NCBI GenBank assembly: GCA_000333855.2
Contig: CM007330.1
Span: 65,239 to 116,865 of the forward strand
Source: Endotrypanum monterogeii
Lineage: Eukaryota > Euglenozoa > Kinetoplastea > Trypanosomatida > Trypanosomatidae
Direction of reading: 5' to 3'
Length of the DNA stretch: 51,627 bases
Both the position numbers and the translations under genes were made by a program. Under the pieces are notes generated by a model, which was given only the letters and a program-made list of their open reading frames with translations, was not told the DNA's origin and made no database searches. Positions 28,809 through 39,242 of the stretch are shown piece after piece. Positions within the stretch are counted from its first letter, which is position 1; each line of letters opens with the position of its first letter.

Positions 28809-30401
28809 CTAATCACTCGAGAGGAGGTTGAACTTATCAACGGCCCATTCCCGATACATCGCGATTTCACACGCGGGGAGGGAGAGGTACTGATCTACCT
28901 TGTCGCAGTTGATGGTCGCCGCAATTTTTGCCACATCAAGGTGCCCCTCACACTTCTCATCGCCGGCTGCGGTGCTGGGCACGGGCGCCTCCTTACCGCT
29001 GCGGCATTGGCTAAGATATACGACGTAGCCCAATAGCTCTAGGGTAGCCCAGGGCGGTCGCCTAGTTCCCTGGGTGGAAAGGTGCTTGCCGTCGGCGCAC
29101 CCCTCATCCTTCTCAGAGAGCTCATGTGCGTTACCATCCAGCTCGAGCACCGGTGGCGGCGCCAGCGGTGGATGTTGAGGGTGACGAACAGTCGCTGAGT
29201 CCGTGCCTCGCGTGTCGTCTGGGAGTATCTCAAGTAGATCATCACCAACGAAACACACGGTTCGGTAGTGATGTCCTGGGAACAGCTGCACCTTCCCCGT
29301 ATCCGGCGAGGGCAGCATTAGCACACATCCTTCGCGCGTGGCAGATTGGCGGCGTTTCTCCTGCAACAGACTCATCAGCTGCTGGCGAAGTTCTTTGATT
29401 TCGCGTGTGAGAACTTTGCGCCGGTGCGACAACTCACTGAAGAAGTCCTCCTCGGACACACTGCCTTCCGCTGAACTGGAGGAAGCACAGGCATTGGAGC
29501 TGAGTTCGCATATATTCTCAGTATTTTCGGCATCGACATCCGGGACCTCTGGGATGGTCAGCTTCTTATGTTGCTTCCGCGCTCGAATGCGCCGCATGGA
29601 CCACACTTTTCTCAAACGAAGGATGTCTGCGCGTGCCGCAGCTAGCTTTGAAGCCCGCAGCTGAAGCTCTCGCCGACGCTGACGGCGCTGTCGCCGTAGC
29701 CGCAGCGCGCCAGTGCAGTCGAGGAGCAACACTGGTCGGGGGCCGTAAATGTTGAACGGGTAAAGCGCGGTGCCTGAAGCATCGGCACGGTCGCTGACGC
29801 CTCCTGCATCAGTGGCCCCGCAGTCGTCTTTTGAACTTGCCTTTGTGTCGGACGGAAAAAATAGGCTGTGGGCATCGAAGAAAGGATTCTGTGCAGGAAC
29901 GATCATGGGCTTGTGGTTGATCATCACCGAGAATTCGCCACGATCATTTGTGTGGGATTTGTCTATGGTCCATGTGCACTGTGGCGATGGGTGAGTCCCA
30001 GGGAGCGACGAGGGAGCTGGCCAATGATCATTGAGTGTGTTTGCTGTGCTGCGGGTGTCAGCCCCGATGCTTTCTTCGTACATATTCGCAACGTGCAGCG
30101 GCTGTCCCACGGACGCATGGGAGGGGGGATGGGCAGCCAGGGTGGGAGATACTGATGTGCATGATGGGTCTAGGGGAATATCAGAGCTGGGGACTGGAGT
30201 ACGACATGTTTTGTGTTGCAGTTCCGCTGCCTCGTCCGATGAGGTGCATGATGGTGACGTGGTCGTTTGGAGACCATTACCCTGTCGCACGCTTTCTTGA
30301 CTGAACTGTTGCGTGGATAGGGCTGCATCGGTCTTTTTGCAGCTGTGCTGCGCCGGAGGTGATTCCGAGGACCGATGCAAAGAAGACATATTGCGTCGCA
30401 T
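28809..30401 (-). CDS. Coiled-coil protein, function unknown, 530 residues
   Basis: Not recognised. The first 150 residues are low in complexity (Ser, Thr, Pro, His). About residues 165-230 contain HKPMIVPAQNPFFDAHSLFF and YPFNIYGPRPVLLLDCTGAL, which look folded. A very basic helix follows (LRLRRQRRQRRRELQLRASK) and then a coiled-coil heptad stretch (RKVLTREIKELRQQLMSLLQ). The C-terminal part (LSLPACEIAMYREWAVDKFN) is compact and probably conserved. A nuclear or nucleic-acid-binding role could be guessed from the Arg-rich helix, without proof. The start is uncertain: the minus-strand polypyrimidine tract is followed by no AG before the ATG at 30401, and the first AGs are inside the frame (30348-30349, 30343-30344). 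The next in-frame ATG after those is at 30083. Confidence 0.75.
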   Translation of the reverse strand: MRRNMSSLHRSSESPPAQHSCKKTDAALSTQQFSQESVRQGNGLQTTTSPSCTSSDEAAELQHKTCRTPVPSSDIPLDPSCTSVSPTLAAHPPSHASVGQPLHVANMYEESIGADTRSTANTLNDHWPAPSSLPGTHPSPQCTWTIDKSHTNDRGEFSVMINHKPMIVPAQNPFFDAHSLFFPSDTKASSKDDCGATDAGGVSDRADASGTALYPFNIYGPRPVLLLDCTGALRLRRQRRQRRRELQLRASKLAAARADILRLRKVWSMRRIRARKQHKKLTIPEVPDVDAENTENICELSSNACASSSSAEGSVSEEDFFSELSHRRKVLTREIKELRQQLMSLLQEKRRQSATREGCVLMLPSPDTGKVQLFPGHHYRTVCFVGDDLLEILPDDTRGTDSATVRHPQHPPLAPPPVLELDGNAHELSEKDEGCADGKHLSTQGTRRPPWATLELLGYVVYLSQCRSGKEAPVPSTAAGDEKCEGHLDVAKIAATINCDKVDQYLSLPACEIAMYREWAVDKFNLLSSD

Positions 30402-30476
30402 AACAACGATAAGTAAGAGAAGAGGGTAGGTGAGGGGAAAGGAGGTGTGGGGTGGGGGAAAAACAAAGTAAGAATG

Positions 30477-30508
<32 letters not shown>

Positions 30509-31288
30509 TGTAGTGTATAAATTTAATATTTTATATACACATGTGAGGATGTATCTTGATCTAGTCTTTTTTTCTGCTCTGCGGGTGGTAGTAGGGAAGA
30601 AGGGTGGGTGAGGAATGAACATGCTAGAGAGAGGCGGAACGCCGATCGTTTTCTTTTTTTTTTTGTCATGATGTGACGGGGCGTGAGTGTGGGATCATCG
30701 GACTAGGCGAGGGCAGTTGGCGGCTCGAGGTTGGGTATCCTCTTTTTTTTTTTTACTGATTTCCTTGCTGTTTGGATCCACATGTGAGCCACCTCTGTGA
30801 AGTAGCGGTGGCAACCCCGGGCAGCTATGTATGCATGGGGGTGGAGGAGGCGTGTTTGCGCGCGCGCGCGTCTGTGTGCATGGAGGGAAGGGGGGAGGGG
30901 CAGAACGAGTGCGTACAGAGGGGCTCGCATGCAGACTAGCATGAAAGAAATGTCATCAAGCGAAGACGAGACATACATCTAAAATACAAAAGAAAAAAAA
31001 AAGAAGGAAAGTGCCTCTCTCTTTTTATTTTTTTCTGTGTGTGTGTGTGTGTGTGTGCTGCCGGGGAAGACACACACACACACACACACAGCCCGACGCG
31101 ATATGAATAATGTTTTGATCTGAGGAAGGTGGTGGTGGGAGCACTACCCCATGTCGTAAGCTTGGCAAGTATACAAAACCCTCCAAAGATGTATCGCACC
31201 AGCATATGCCCCCCCCCCCCCACCACCACTACCACCGGCGATGCGCAAGCCCTCCCTCATCTGTGATTGCACTTTTTCTTTGCTGACC
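30402..31288. other. Intergenic spacer with TA and TG/CA tracts
   Basis: No gene is seen. A roughly 60-base polypyrimidine tract (minus strand, 30410-30470) is immediately followed by a TA tract at 30478-30504. A (TG)n tract at 31037-31056 and a (CA)n tract at 31071-31090 are complementary and only 14 bases apart, so they can form a hairpin. Confidence 0.6.
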
Positions 31289-34200
31289 TCAGTGGGAGGG
31301 GGAGCCGACCTCTCTGTTGTCCACGTTGACCTCGGGTCTCTCACTACAGCCTCGCCGCTGCATGGGCTTGGATGGAGTAGTGCACGGGGTGGTGTGGAGT
31401 GATGCGGCTGTAGTACCGTCTGCTGCATGAGGCAGGGTTGGCGACGCGGCCGCCGCCACAGATGTGGTGCGGCGTATCTGCATCAATGCCAGCAGCTCCG
31501 GTGGGAGCGAGGATCGTTGGCGAGGGGATTGCAGAGTGGGTAGATGCGCGGTCGTAGAAACTGGCGATCCTGTCCTCTGGGGTGGTGGGGCGATGAAGGT
31601 GGTTCGGGGTGGTGTGGCTGTGGTACAGGTGGTGGCGGGTGCGGACACCATCGGGTGGGCAAGCGTAGGGGGGAAAACCGAACTCGTAAACAGCCGGAGC
31701 TCGTCAGCCAGAGTCGGTTGCGGTGTCGTGGTGGTGGTCTGCTGGTGGGTTGCGTGCGGCTGCAGCACAACCGCTGCTGAGGCCCGACGGCGGCCACTAC
31801 TCGTGATGCTGAGACTGTTTCTTATCCTTGCCATGCTGCTACTGTTGCTGCTGCTCGTGCGGCGCTGGCGACCGCTGTGCAGAGGAGACGGAGAGGGTAC
31901 GCTGGATCGCACCTCCAGTGGGGTGTTGATGGCTGAAGATGGCGAGTGCATCATGGAAAAGGACAGGGCGCGGTTTGCGCGACCGTAGCAGCCGCCGACG
32001 CTGCCACTACGGAGACTGGGACTACGACGAGAGGCCCCACGCACGTGCTGAGGTCGCCGTTCCGCAACGCTCTCCATCGAGGTAGAGGGGCGCGACCAGG
32101 AGCTGTATCGATTCCTTGCCCTTCTGTGTCGATATGGGGCCAGGTTGAGGTCGGTTGACGATGACATTGAAGGTTGACCACTCGGCGTGCGAGGTGCAAA
32201 AGGGGAGAGTGTCAACGAAGACGACGTCGGCAGTTCCCACGAGTGTTGTGGCGGGGCAGCCCGCGGATCAGACGGTAGTGACTGCGAGCGAGAGCTCCTC
32301 CAGATTGCTTCCCTGCTCCTGCTACTCCGACGGTATGACTCGTCCGGTGAGAAGGCGTAGTCTGGCGGCGGTGTGCAGCGCTGCTGATCCCCCCTTGGAT
32401 GGGAGAGGGAAAATGTAACGGGAGTGGAGAAAGATGTTGGCCAGCGCTCGGCACTGTCTGTCTTGCTGTGGGTTCCCGTGACGCAGGCGATTGCGCTGCC
32501 GAATGTCAGCCGCTGCGGCGCCAGCGCCATGGCTTCGCTGAAGCGACTTCCAATGCTGTGGGCACTGACGGATGGTGAGTGGATGACCGACGAGCGTGAC
32601 CGCTGCCGCCGTGCGTAATCTTGGTGTCGCTTCTGCGGGGCCCACGAGCTTCGCCGTGCCACCGCGTAGCCGTAGACACCACTGCCGCAGCTACGCACGC
32701 ATCGTTCCTCATCGTCCTCACTCACTCCGTCTCCGCTACCACCTCTCTGAGAGACCGCGGCTACTGCGAGGAAGCAGCCGAGGGAACCGGTTGAGTGCCG
32801 TGAGGGGGATGGGGGCGGCGAGGAGGGCGGCGGTTGTAAGGAATGGATTTGGTTCCACGGCTCGGACGCTGACGCCGCCGCCGCCGCCACCGAGCGCCTT
32901 TGTGTGTGTGTAGGTCGTGTCACGCGAGTCAAAAGATGCATGTCCTCACAGGCCGCCCCACGTTGCCACACGGTTGAGGTGCGCTCTTCTTCTTCAGGTC
33001 GCGTTTGGGGCGAGGAGTCGGAGCCGCGAAGCGGCGATAGAAACACAGGAAAGGCAGACGTCGGGGAGACTTCTTCTGTCGCCGTCCTTGAGGGAGTCGT
33101 ATCCACAGTGGTAGATGCCTGCGCTACTGCAAGGAATGACTCGACGCTAGAGAAACGCGTTGGTGTCATGCTGCTGCTATTGCTGCTGTTGTTATGGTCG
33201 CTCTGTTCCCCTGGGCGAGGACGCCGCCAAGGCTCGTGAGCCCTAACGGGGGTGTTGCCGAAGCCGACGCTGTTGATCTTCTTTCCTTTTTGATAGCACG
33301 GAGTCGTGAAGCTGGCCGAATCACCGGTTACCGCTGCGGGGGAGTGACTTCTCGGACTCTTCTTGGCGGCCCGCATCACTGACCTGTTTTCGCTCTTGTC
33401 CCAACCTTCATCATCTGCACACAGATGATGAAGGTCTGTGCACCGGCTGCTGTGGTTGTTGTCTTCTTTCTCGCCCGAGCGCGGCACTACTGCGGACCCA
33501 GTGGAGTCCTGCAGGAAAGACTGCAAGCGTGTCTGCTCGGGGTTAGAGAAGATAGACTGCATAGAGGATCCCGTGGGGGACTTGATGGGGGTGGTAGTTA
33601 GGGGGATCGCCGTCGAAGTGTGCAGGCGCTGCAGATCTGCGGAGAGAGAGAGGCAGCAAGCGACTCGGTGCGGCGTGGAGGCGACAAGCCCCGCCGTGTT
33701 CCCACTGGAAGCGGTCCTGCTCGCGTCCTCGCGTGTCGATGAGTCACCGTTGCACTGCACATCCTCCTCATTGGTCGCAGCACGGCGCACAGCCGTTCGA
33801 GTTTGTGATGGCGGGCTCGACGATATCGATCCCGCGTCTAGGCTCAGGCGTTTTTTTTTGTCATCGTAGCTGGGGTCGCTCATGTGGAAGCCACGGTGAC
33901 TTGCATGCCTACTACTCGTGCTCTGCATCTTCATGGTTCCTTCCTCGTCTGCAGCAGCCTCTGTCGAGCAGGCGCCTCTGTGGCCATGCGAAAGGGATGG
34001 GCAGAGCCTGTCAGAGAGGTAGATGAATGAAGCGGCCGTGGCAGTAGCCGACAGAGATTGGGCGAGGCCGTCGGATTGCTGTTTGTTGTCGCCGTCGTCG
34101 TCGTCGCCCTCCAGCGCCGCGCCCACGTCGAAGTCACATATCTTCGTGCGTGTCCGTGCGTGCTGCGGCTCCAGAGGAAAAGACGGGGAGAGAGACGCGG

Positions 34201-36526
34201 CACGGGACAAGCGAAGCGCTTGGGCGTCGCGACAGCCGCGCACGCAGGCATTGACACGTATGCTAGGACTGTTGCACCGTACATGTAGCGGATCTTCTCG
34301 GACTCCGTTGGGTTTCCACTCAAACGCAGCGTCTTCCTGATCTGGCGACCCGTCCCACTCACAGTGGAGACCATCGCCGGTAGCGCCTGCTGCTGCTGTG
34401 GCTTTGAGAGCCTCGGGGTACCTCTCATCCAGTGCAGGGCTAGGGGAACTGCTCGCTCTGCTTCCGGAATGCGCAAGCGCCGTACTGTTTCGGTTACTGC
34501 TGGCCCGGCACAACGCCCCGTGTGCACTGTAGCCCTCTTGGCTGGGTACCCAAGTTGACAGGATATTCGTGGGTGCTGCGGTAGCCGGCAAGGTGCGTTG
34601 CGGGACACCCGATGGGATCCGCGACGCCCACACAGTCGAACGCGGATTCGCGATGGGGGGTTCCATCGTAGCAGCGTCAGGGGCGGCGAGGGAGGGTGGG
34701 GGGCGCGCGGAGGCGCTGCGCACATCACGATCGACGCGTATCGACAGGGATCGTTGCGTCTGTGCACTCACCGAGATCGCTGCCGGAGCTGCAGACCGCG
34801 AGACAGTGTCAGAGAAGACTGGTGTGGGGGATGAAGTTCCAGCAGTGCGCTGAGACCCATATGATGTGTAACAGCGATGTGCATCCTCTTCGACTTTTGT
34901 CGCAGCTGGGGATGGCGAGTGCTGTTGATAATCACCAGTACCTTTCTGGGAAATGCCCGGTTGTCGCTGCCGCTGCCGCTGCCGCTGTCGCTGCCGCTGC
35001 CGACGCCTTTGCTCAGTTCGGCCGTTCCGCCACCTTGAAGAGGCGTCGTCTGGCTGCGGTGATGGGGAGGTGTCACCACGGCTTCGTGCTGGTGCGCTGG
35101 CGAGATATGAGTTCTGCGCCAGGACGACCGAGTCGGCGCGAGCTTCGTAGTCGAGGTTCGCTGAGGAGGTTTTGGGCAGGAGGGTCGTACCTCCGGCTGC
35201 AGCAGGTGTGACATCTGGTGGCCTCCCGTCCTCCAGCCGACGAGTGTCTTGGGTCTCGGTGTAGAGGCGTGTGCGATCTCCAGTGTACTGCTGCTCTGTA
35301 CGTCTTTGTCCGTAGACGCCGCCCTGATAGCCGTCGGCGTCGATGCCTTCCATGTAGCTACTGTTGCCAATCGTGTGTGGAGGCGGGTTACACGCAGGTG
35401 GGCAGCATGACTGCCTCACGTTTGCCATGACGCCCTCACCTGAGAGTGGTGGTGAGTTGCTGTACACAAGATCGTGGGTGCACTCGGTGTTGCTGGGCCG
35501 TGCAGTTCCTTCATCCGTCACCGTCGATCTTTCTCGAGTACTCGACGGGCGGATGGGGCTGAAGGCGAGGGAGACTATCGACGTGTTGTCGAGCAGTACC
35601 GAGGTAGCGGCTGGGAGGGCGGTGGCCGGCGACAGAGCGACGGAAGCAGAAGAGAATGGGGGTGACGACAAGACCCTGGCCGACGGCTGCGGCGTGATAT
35701 CTCCTCTTTGCCGGGTGGCCGTGGCTGCGGGGTCGCTGTTTGTATTCACAGGCATATCACCGTAGTGACCAAGGAGAGGCAGGAGCTGCGTGCTGCCGCT
35801 GCGGCCGACGCGGTATTGCATGCCCCGCGCACCCTGCTGGGTCGATCGCTGGTGGCGGCGAGAATTTACCGTACCCACAGGGCTAGGCAGCACCGCAGTT
35901 GACACCGGCGTAGCCCCCACGAGCGCCATGGCAGCAGCCACGGACTCAGGGACGGGGTGCTCCACCACCGCATGACCTCCTTCCGAGGCACCTTCAGGAG
36001 ATGCAACTTGGGCACCCGCAGACGACTCGACGCGCTCCGCATGACGCCGACTAAGATCGACTTCCCTGTCTTGGGAGGCGTACACTGCTGCTGCTGCTGC
36101 TGCTGCCACCGGCGAGGGTGGCGTACGAGCGGTCATCCACCCAGCAGCGGCAGAGGAGGAGGGCTCATGCCAGGGCCTTGCCTGGGGCGATCTGTACGAC
36201 AGAAGCGGCACCGGACGCGACGCGTGTAGACGGGTAATTTTCTCACGCTGTCGGCGATGCAGCGCCACGAAGAGAGATGTATAGTCAAGCGGAGAGCTGC
36301 CCGCGTGCGGGGTCGGAAGAAGCGTACGTGTTTCACCTGTGCACACCATCTCGTACTGGGGGAGCGGTTGCGACTCAGCGCCGCTCACCTCCGGAGATGG
36401 TACCTTTGTGTATTCATAGCGAGGACGCACAACGCATAAATGCGATCCGAGCGACCTCACAGCTCGTGTTGGTGTTCCCCAGGTGTGTGTGAAGGCATTA
36501 GGAGGTAGGTAGTCGAGGGGGTTCAT
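31289..36526 (-). CDS. Very long low-complexity protein, 1745 residues
   Basis: Not recognised. Ser, Thr, Ala, Pro and Arg dominate over almost the whole length, so most of it should be disordered. It contains (Arg-Gln)n from a CGGCAG hexanucleotide repeat (34962-35016), short poly-Ala and poly-Ser tracts and a poly-Ala stretch from (CTG)n at 36086-36106. The first 130 residues (MNPLDYLPPNAFTHTWGTPT to FVALHRRQREKITRL) look more ordered and are the likeliest conserved part. RSxS-type motifs are frequent towards the C-terminus, suggesting heavy phosphorylation and perhaps a cytoskeletal role, as for other giant trypanosomatid proteins of this type; that is inference. The frame opens 180 bases earlier, but the splice acceptor at 36595-36596 lies inside that extension, so the ATG at 36526 is preferred. 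Confidence 0.75.
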   Translation of the reverse strand: MNPLDYLPPNAFTHTWGTPTRAVRSLGSHLCVVRPRYEYTKVPSPEVSGAESQPLPQYEMVCTGETRTLLPTPHAGSSPLDYTSLFVALHRRQREKITRLHASRPVPLLSYRSPQARPWHEPSSSAAAGWMTARTPPSPVAAAAAAAVYASQDREVDLSRRHAERVESSAGAQVASPEGASEGGHAVVEHPVPESVAAAMALVGATPVSTAVLPSPVGTVNSRRHQRSTQQGARGMQYRVGRSGSTQLLPLLGHYGDMPVNTNSDPAATATRQRGDITPQPSARVLSSPPFSSASVALSPATALPAATSVLLDNTSIVSLAFSPIRPSSTRERSTVTDEGTARPSNTECTHDLVYSNSPPLSGEGVMANVRQSCCPPACNPPPHTIGNSSYMEGIDADGYQGGVYGQRRTEQQYTGDRTRLYTETQDTRRLEDGRPPDVTPAAAGGTTLLPKTSSANLDYEARADSVVLAQNSYLASAPARSRGDTSPSPQPDDASSRWRNGRTEQRRRQRQRQRQRQRQRQPGISQKGTGDYQQHSPSPAATKVEEDAHRCYTSYGSQRTAGTSSPTPVFSDTVSRSAAPAAISVSAQTQRSLSIRVDRDVRSASARPPPSLAAPDAATMEPPIANPRSTVWASRIPSGVPQRTLPATAAPTNILSTWVPSQEGYSAHGALCRASSNRNSTALAHSGSRASSSPSPALDERYPEALKATAAAGATGDGLHCEWDGSPDQEDAAFEWKPNGVREDPLHVRCNSPSIRVNACVRGCRDAQALRLSRAASLSPSFPLEPQHARTRTKICDFDVGAALEGDDDDGDNKQQSDGLAQSLSATATAASFIYLSDRLCPSLSHGHRGACSTEAAADEEGTMKMQSTSSRHASHRGFHMSDPSYDDKKKRLSLDAGSISSSPPSQTRTAVRRAATNEEDVQCNGDSSTREDASRTASSGNTAGLVASTPHRVACCLSLSADLQRLHTSTAIPLTTTPIKSPTGSSMQSIFSNPEQTRLQSFLQDSTGSAVVPRSGEKEDNNHSSRCTDLHHLCADDEGWDKSENRSVMRAAKKSPRSHSPAAVTGDSASFTTPCYQKGKKINSVGFGNTPVRAHEPWRRPRPGEQSDHNNSSNSSSMTPTRFSSVESFLAVAQASTTVDTTPSRTATEEVSPTSAFPVFLSPLRGSDSSPQTRPEEEERTSTVWQRGAACEDMHLLTRVTRPTHTQRRSVAAAAASASEPWNQIHSLQPPPSSPPPSPSRHSTGSLGCFLAVAAVSQRGGSGDGVSEDDEERCVRSCGSGVYGYAVARRSSWAPQKRHQDYARRQRSRSSVIHSPSVSAHSIGSRFSEAMALAPQRLTFGSAIACVTGTHSKTDSAERWPTSFSTPVTFSLSHPRGDQQRCTPPPDYAFSPDESYRRSSRSREAIWRSSRSQSLPSDPRAAPPQHSWELPTSSSLTLSPFAPRTPSGQPSMSSSTDLNLAPYRHRRARNRYSSWSRPSTSMESVAERRPQHVRGASRRSPSLRSGSVGGCYGRANRALSFSMMHSPSSAINTPLEVRSSVPSPSPLHSGRQRRTSSSNSSSMARIRNSLSITSSGRRRASAAVVLQPHATHQQTTTTTPQPTLADELRLFTSSVFPPTLAHPMVSAPATTCTTATPPRTTFIAPPPQRTGSPVSTTAHLPTLQSPRQRSSLPPELLALMQIRRTTSVAAAASPTLPHAADGTTAASLHTTPCTTPSKPMQRRGCSERPEVNVDNREVGSPSH
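34962..35016. repeat. Coding hexanucleotide repeat (Arg-Gln)n
   Basis: About eight imperfect copies of CGCTGC on the plus strand encode alternating Arg and Gln on the minus strand, within the 1745-residue protein. Unstable length is expected. Confidence 0.85.
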
Positions 36527-36594
36527 CAAGGAAGAGGGAGGCGGGCGCCTGAAGATATTAGAGCAACAGCAACGCCACGTTAGAGACCGATTAA

Positions 36595-36640
36595 CTGAAC
36601 ACAATGTGAGGGGACAACGAAGGGGGGAGGAGTCACCGGG
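36595..36640 (-). promoter_or_regulatory. Putative trans-splice acceptor for the 1745-residue protein
   Basis: C/T-rich minus-strand tract followed by CACATTGTGTTCAG, with AG at 36595-36596. This gives a 68-base leader to the ATG at 36526. Confidence 0.5.
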
Positions 36641-37174
36641 GGGTGAAAAAAGGGAGGGGGAGTGGGAATGGACAAATGGGCGCGCTAAAGGAATAACAAT
36701 AAACAAGTAGGAAAGGGTGTGTAAAAAAAGGGGAAAAAAGATCTAAAAAAAAAAAGTATGACACCACCTGCTCTGTGTACCGCGGCGTGCCTGTGTGTGC
36801 GATTCTCTCGCTTTTCCCCGCCCTACTTCTCCTCCTCTCACCCTAGCCGACCGATTCTTCTCTTGGTATTCCCCCCTAGACCTCCTCAAGTTAGCCCCCT
36901 TTCGTGTGTAAATGAAGGTGAGATCTACAAAAAAAAAAACGACGACGAAGGCAACCAAACAAGAAAGAGAGGTCCAAAATACGTCTTGACGTATTACCTC
37001 CTCTTCCTTCGACTCTAGCAGTAACAATATATAAATATATATTTATAAATTAAATAAATAAAATATGTTTCTGTTTCTAGGTATGCGTACAAATTGAAAT
37101 ATTCGATGATTGATCTTGATGGGAGGCGTGGGTGTGTGTCAAGAAAGAAGCCGAGTGACGAAAAGCAGTAAATA

Positions 37175-37218
<44 letters not shown>

Positions 37219-38776
37219 ATAATGTATGTATACACTTGTTCGATGTGCCTCGACTACCCTTCTCTCCGTACACACACACACACACACACAGAGTCCCGAG
37301 GCACGGGCGGAGGGTACAAATCCTCTACTTATGTCACAAATCCGTAACCTTGATGAGTCTTCACATCGATCCTGTCCTCTGCATACCTTTCCTTGGTTCT
37401 TTCTCTACGTCTTTCCACCAATATATATATATATATATATATAAAGGAAGGTCGGCGGGTTGCCAGAGGTATGTGTAGATCTCTCTGCCTGTGTGTCTTC
37501 GTGTAAGGTGGGTGGAGGTGTGTGTGGGAAGACACCGAGCACCAAGATGTGGGTGAAAAACAAAAAAGAAAGTGTTTCGGGTCTGAGGGAAGGCCGATGG
37601 GATGGGATGGGGGGGGGGAGGAGAATAGTGTTGAGAAACACAAAGACAGGAATAAACAAAAGATGAATGCGGCAATGAAATCTCCCTCGAGTAGGCGGGG
37701 TGTGGGTGGGTGGGTGGGTGGATGTGTGTATCTAAAATGGGAAACAACACGAAGAGATCAACGAAAATTCACTATCGAAAGAAAAAAATATATTTTTCTT
37801 TTTCTTCTACATCAAATATAGAATCAATGTCTGTGCGTGTGTGCGTGTAGTGTATTTTTCTTTATTTGCTTGCGTTGTGAGACGATATTCCTACCCTAAC
37901 CGTATGTAAGTGTGTAGGTGTGTGTGTGTGTGGTGGTGGTGGTGTGGAGGAGAAGGAGGGAGGAAGAGGGAGGAGTCCACAACGCTAGGAAAACACGTTT
38001 TTTTTTTGTGTGTGCGTGGGGAGGGCGGGGGTTTGAAAGGAGGGTCACCACGGCGTGTGCCACGCTCTCTGACCTCTTTTTTTTTTCCCCTCCCTTTTTT
38101 TTTTCTCCTACAACACACCTTTCCACTTGTGAGGGAGTAGGCCGTGCACGGGTGCGTAGCACCCTGTGCGCACTTCACCTCTTAAGGCGAGGCAGTGTCA
38201 TATGCATATTGACATTGCCCAGCGGCAAAAAAAAAGAAAAAAAAGAGATTAAGGACGGTGTGTGTGTGTGTGCTCATGTGACCTGGAAGGGACTGGGGTG
38301 GTGGACTTATGAAGAACAATTTGAGCTGAAGGATGCTGATCACCACCACATCCCTCACTCACTACCCCTCTCCCTCCCGATTGTGTTAGGTTTTAGTGAG
38401 AGGAAAAAAAAAATATATATATATATATATAAAGGGAGGGGGGAGCAGATGAAGAGCGGCGAGGGGGAGTGAAATATGCCGAGGACAAACTCAAAAGAAG
38501 ACCACACAATCCTAGCACCAACACCACATTTTATTTTTTCTTGACGGCAAAAAAAAAAAGAGACTCAGTGTAAGTGTGTGTGTGTGTGTGTGGATGCGTA
38601 CACTGAATCGGTTTGAGTTTCTTTTTGGTGGTGATGGTGCGAGTACTCATCGTTGCCGCAGCGGAAACATCGTGGCTCTGTATGAAAAGTTTTCCCTTCC
38701 CCCCCCCTACCCCCCCCCCCAGATCCCATGTGCCTGCCAACTACAGCTGAAAATAATCCCCGATTGCATGCACACA

Positions 38777-38808
<32 letters not shown>

Positions 38809-39242
38809 TTTCCGAACAACAACAAGAAAGGCTCACGGGTGAAGAAAAAAACAAAAGGCATTTCAGCCGCATGAAAGGGGACAATACAAATGAAGGGCAC
38901 GAAGATGTCAAGCGGTCCCTTCGTCGCCATGGTATTCGACTCTCAGCTGGGGATGGGTGGGGAGAGGGAGGCACCCGCTAATCGAAGCGGTGTATGCGCA
39001 GTCACCGTCTGCACGTCAGTTGAGGCTTCCTCCCTCCTCGTCTCCCCGTTCTGTGTGCATCTACTCCACGCCTCCGCTACGACGTCGAACTATGTTCCCC
39101 TTTTTGTGTTTCCCACTACACCGTTGCTCCGCTACGCCTTGGGCGAGTTCTTGTGCTTCTTTTCTCCATGAACTCCCCCCCCCCCCACACACACGACACA
39201 CACACGTGTCCTCTTCGTCTCTCGGCCTTTGCGGTGAAACAT
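36641..39242. other. Intergenic spacer, 2.7 kb with the acceptor
   Basis: No gene is seen in the longest ordinary spacer of the window. It contains TA tracts at 37182-37216, 37421-37443 and 38413-38431, a TG tract at 38574-38591, an AC tract at 38779-38808 and many A, T and G runs. Confidence 0.5.
37182..37216. repeat. (TA)17 microsatellite
   Basis: The longest uninterrupted TA tract in the window. Confidence 0.95.

Noticed and set aside
31464..36492. Many plus-strand frames of 60-280 residues opposite the 1745-residue gene (both strands searched)
   Set aside because: They are shadow frames of a GC-rich coding sequence. The minus strand is open for over 5 kb and explains them.
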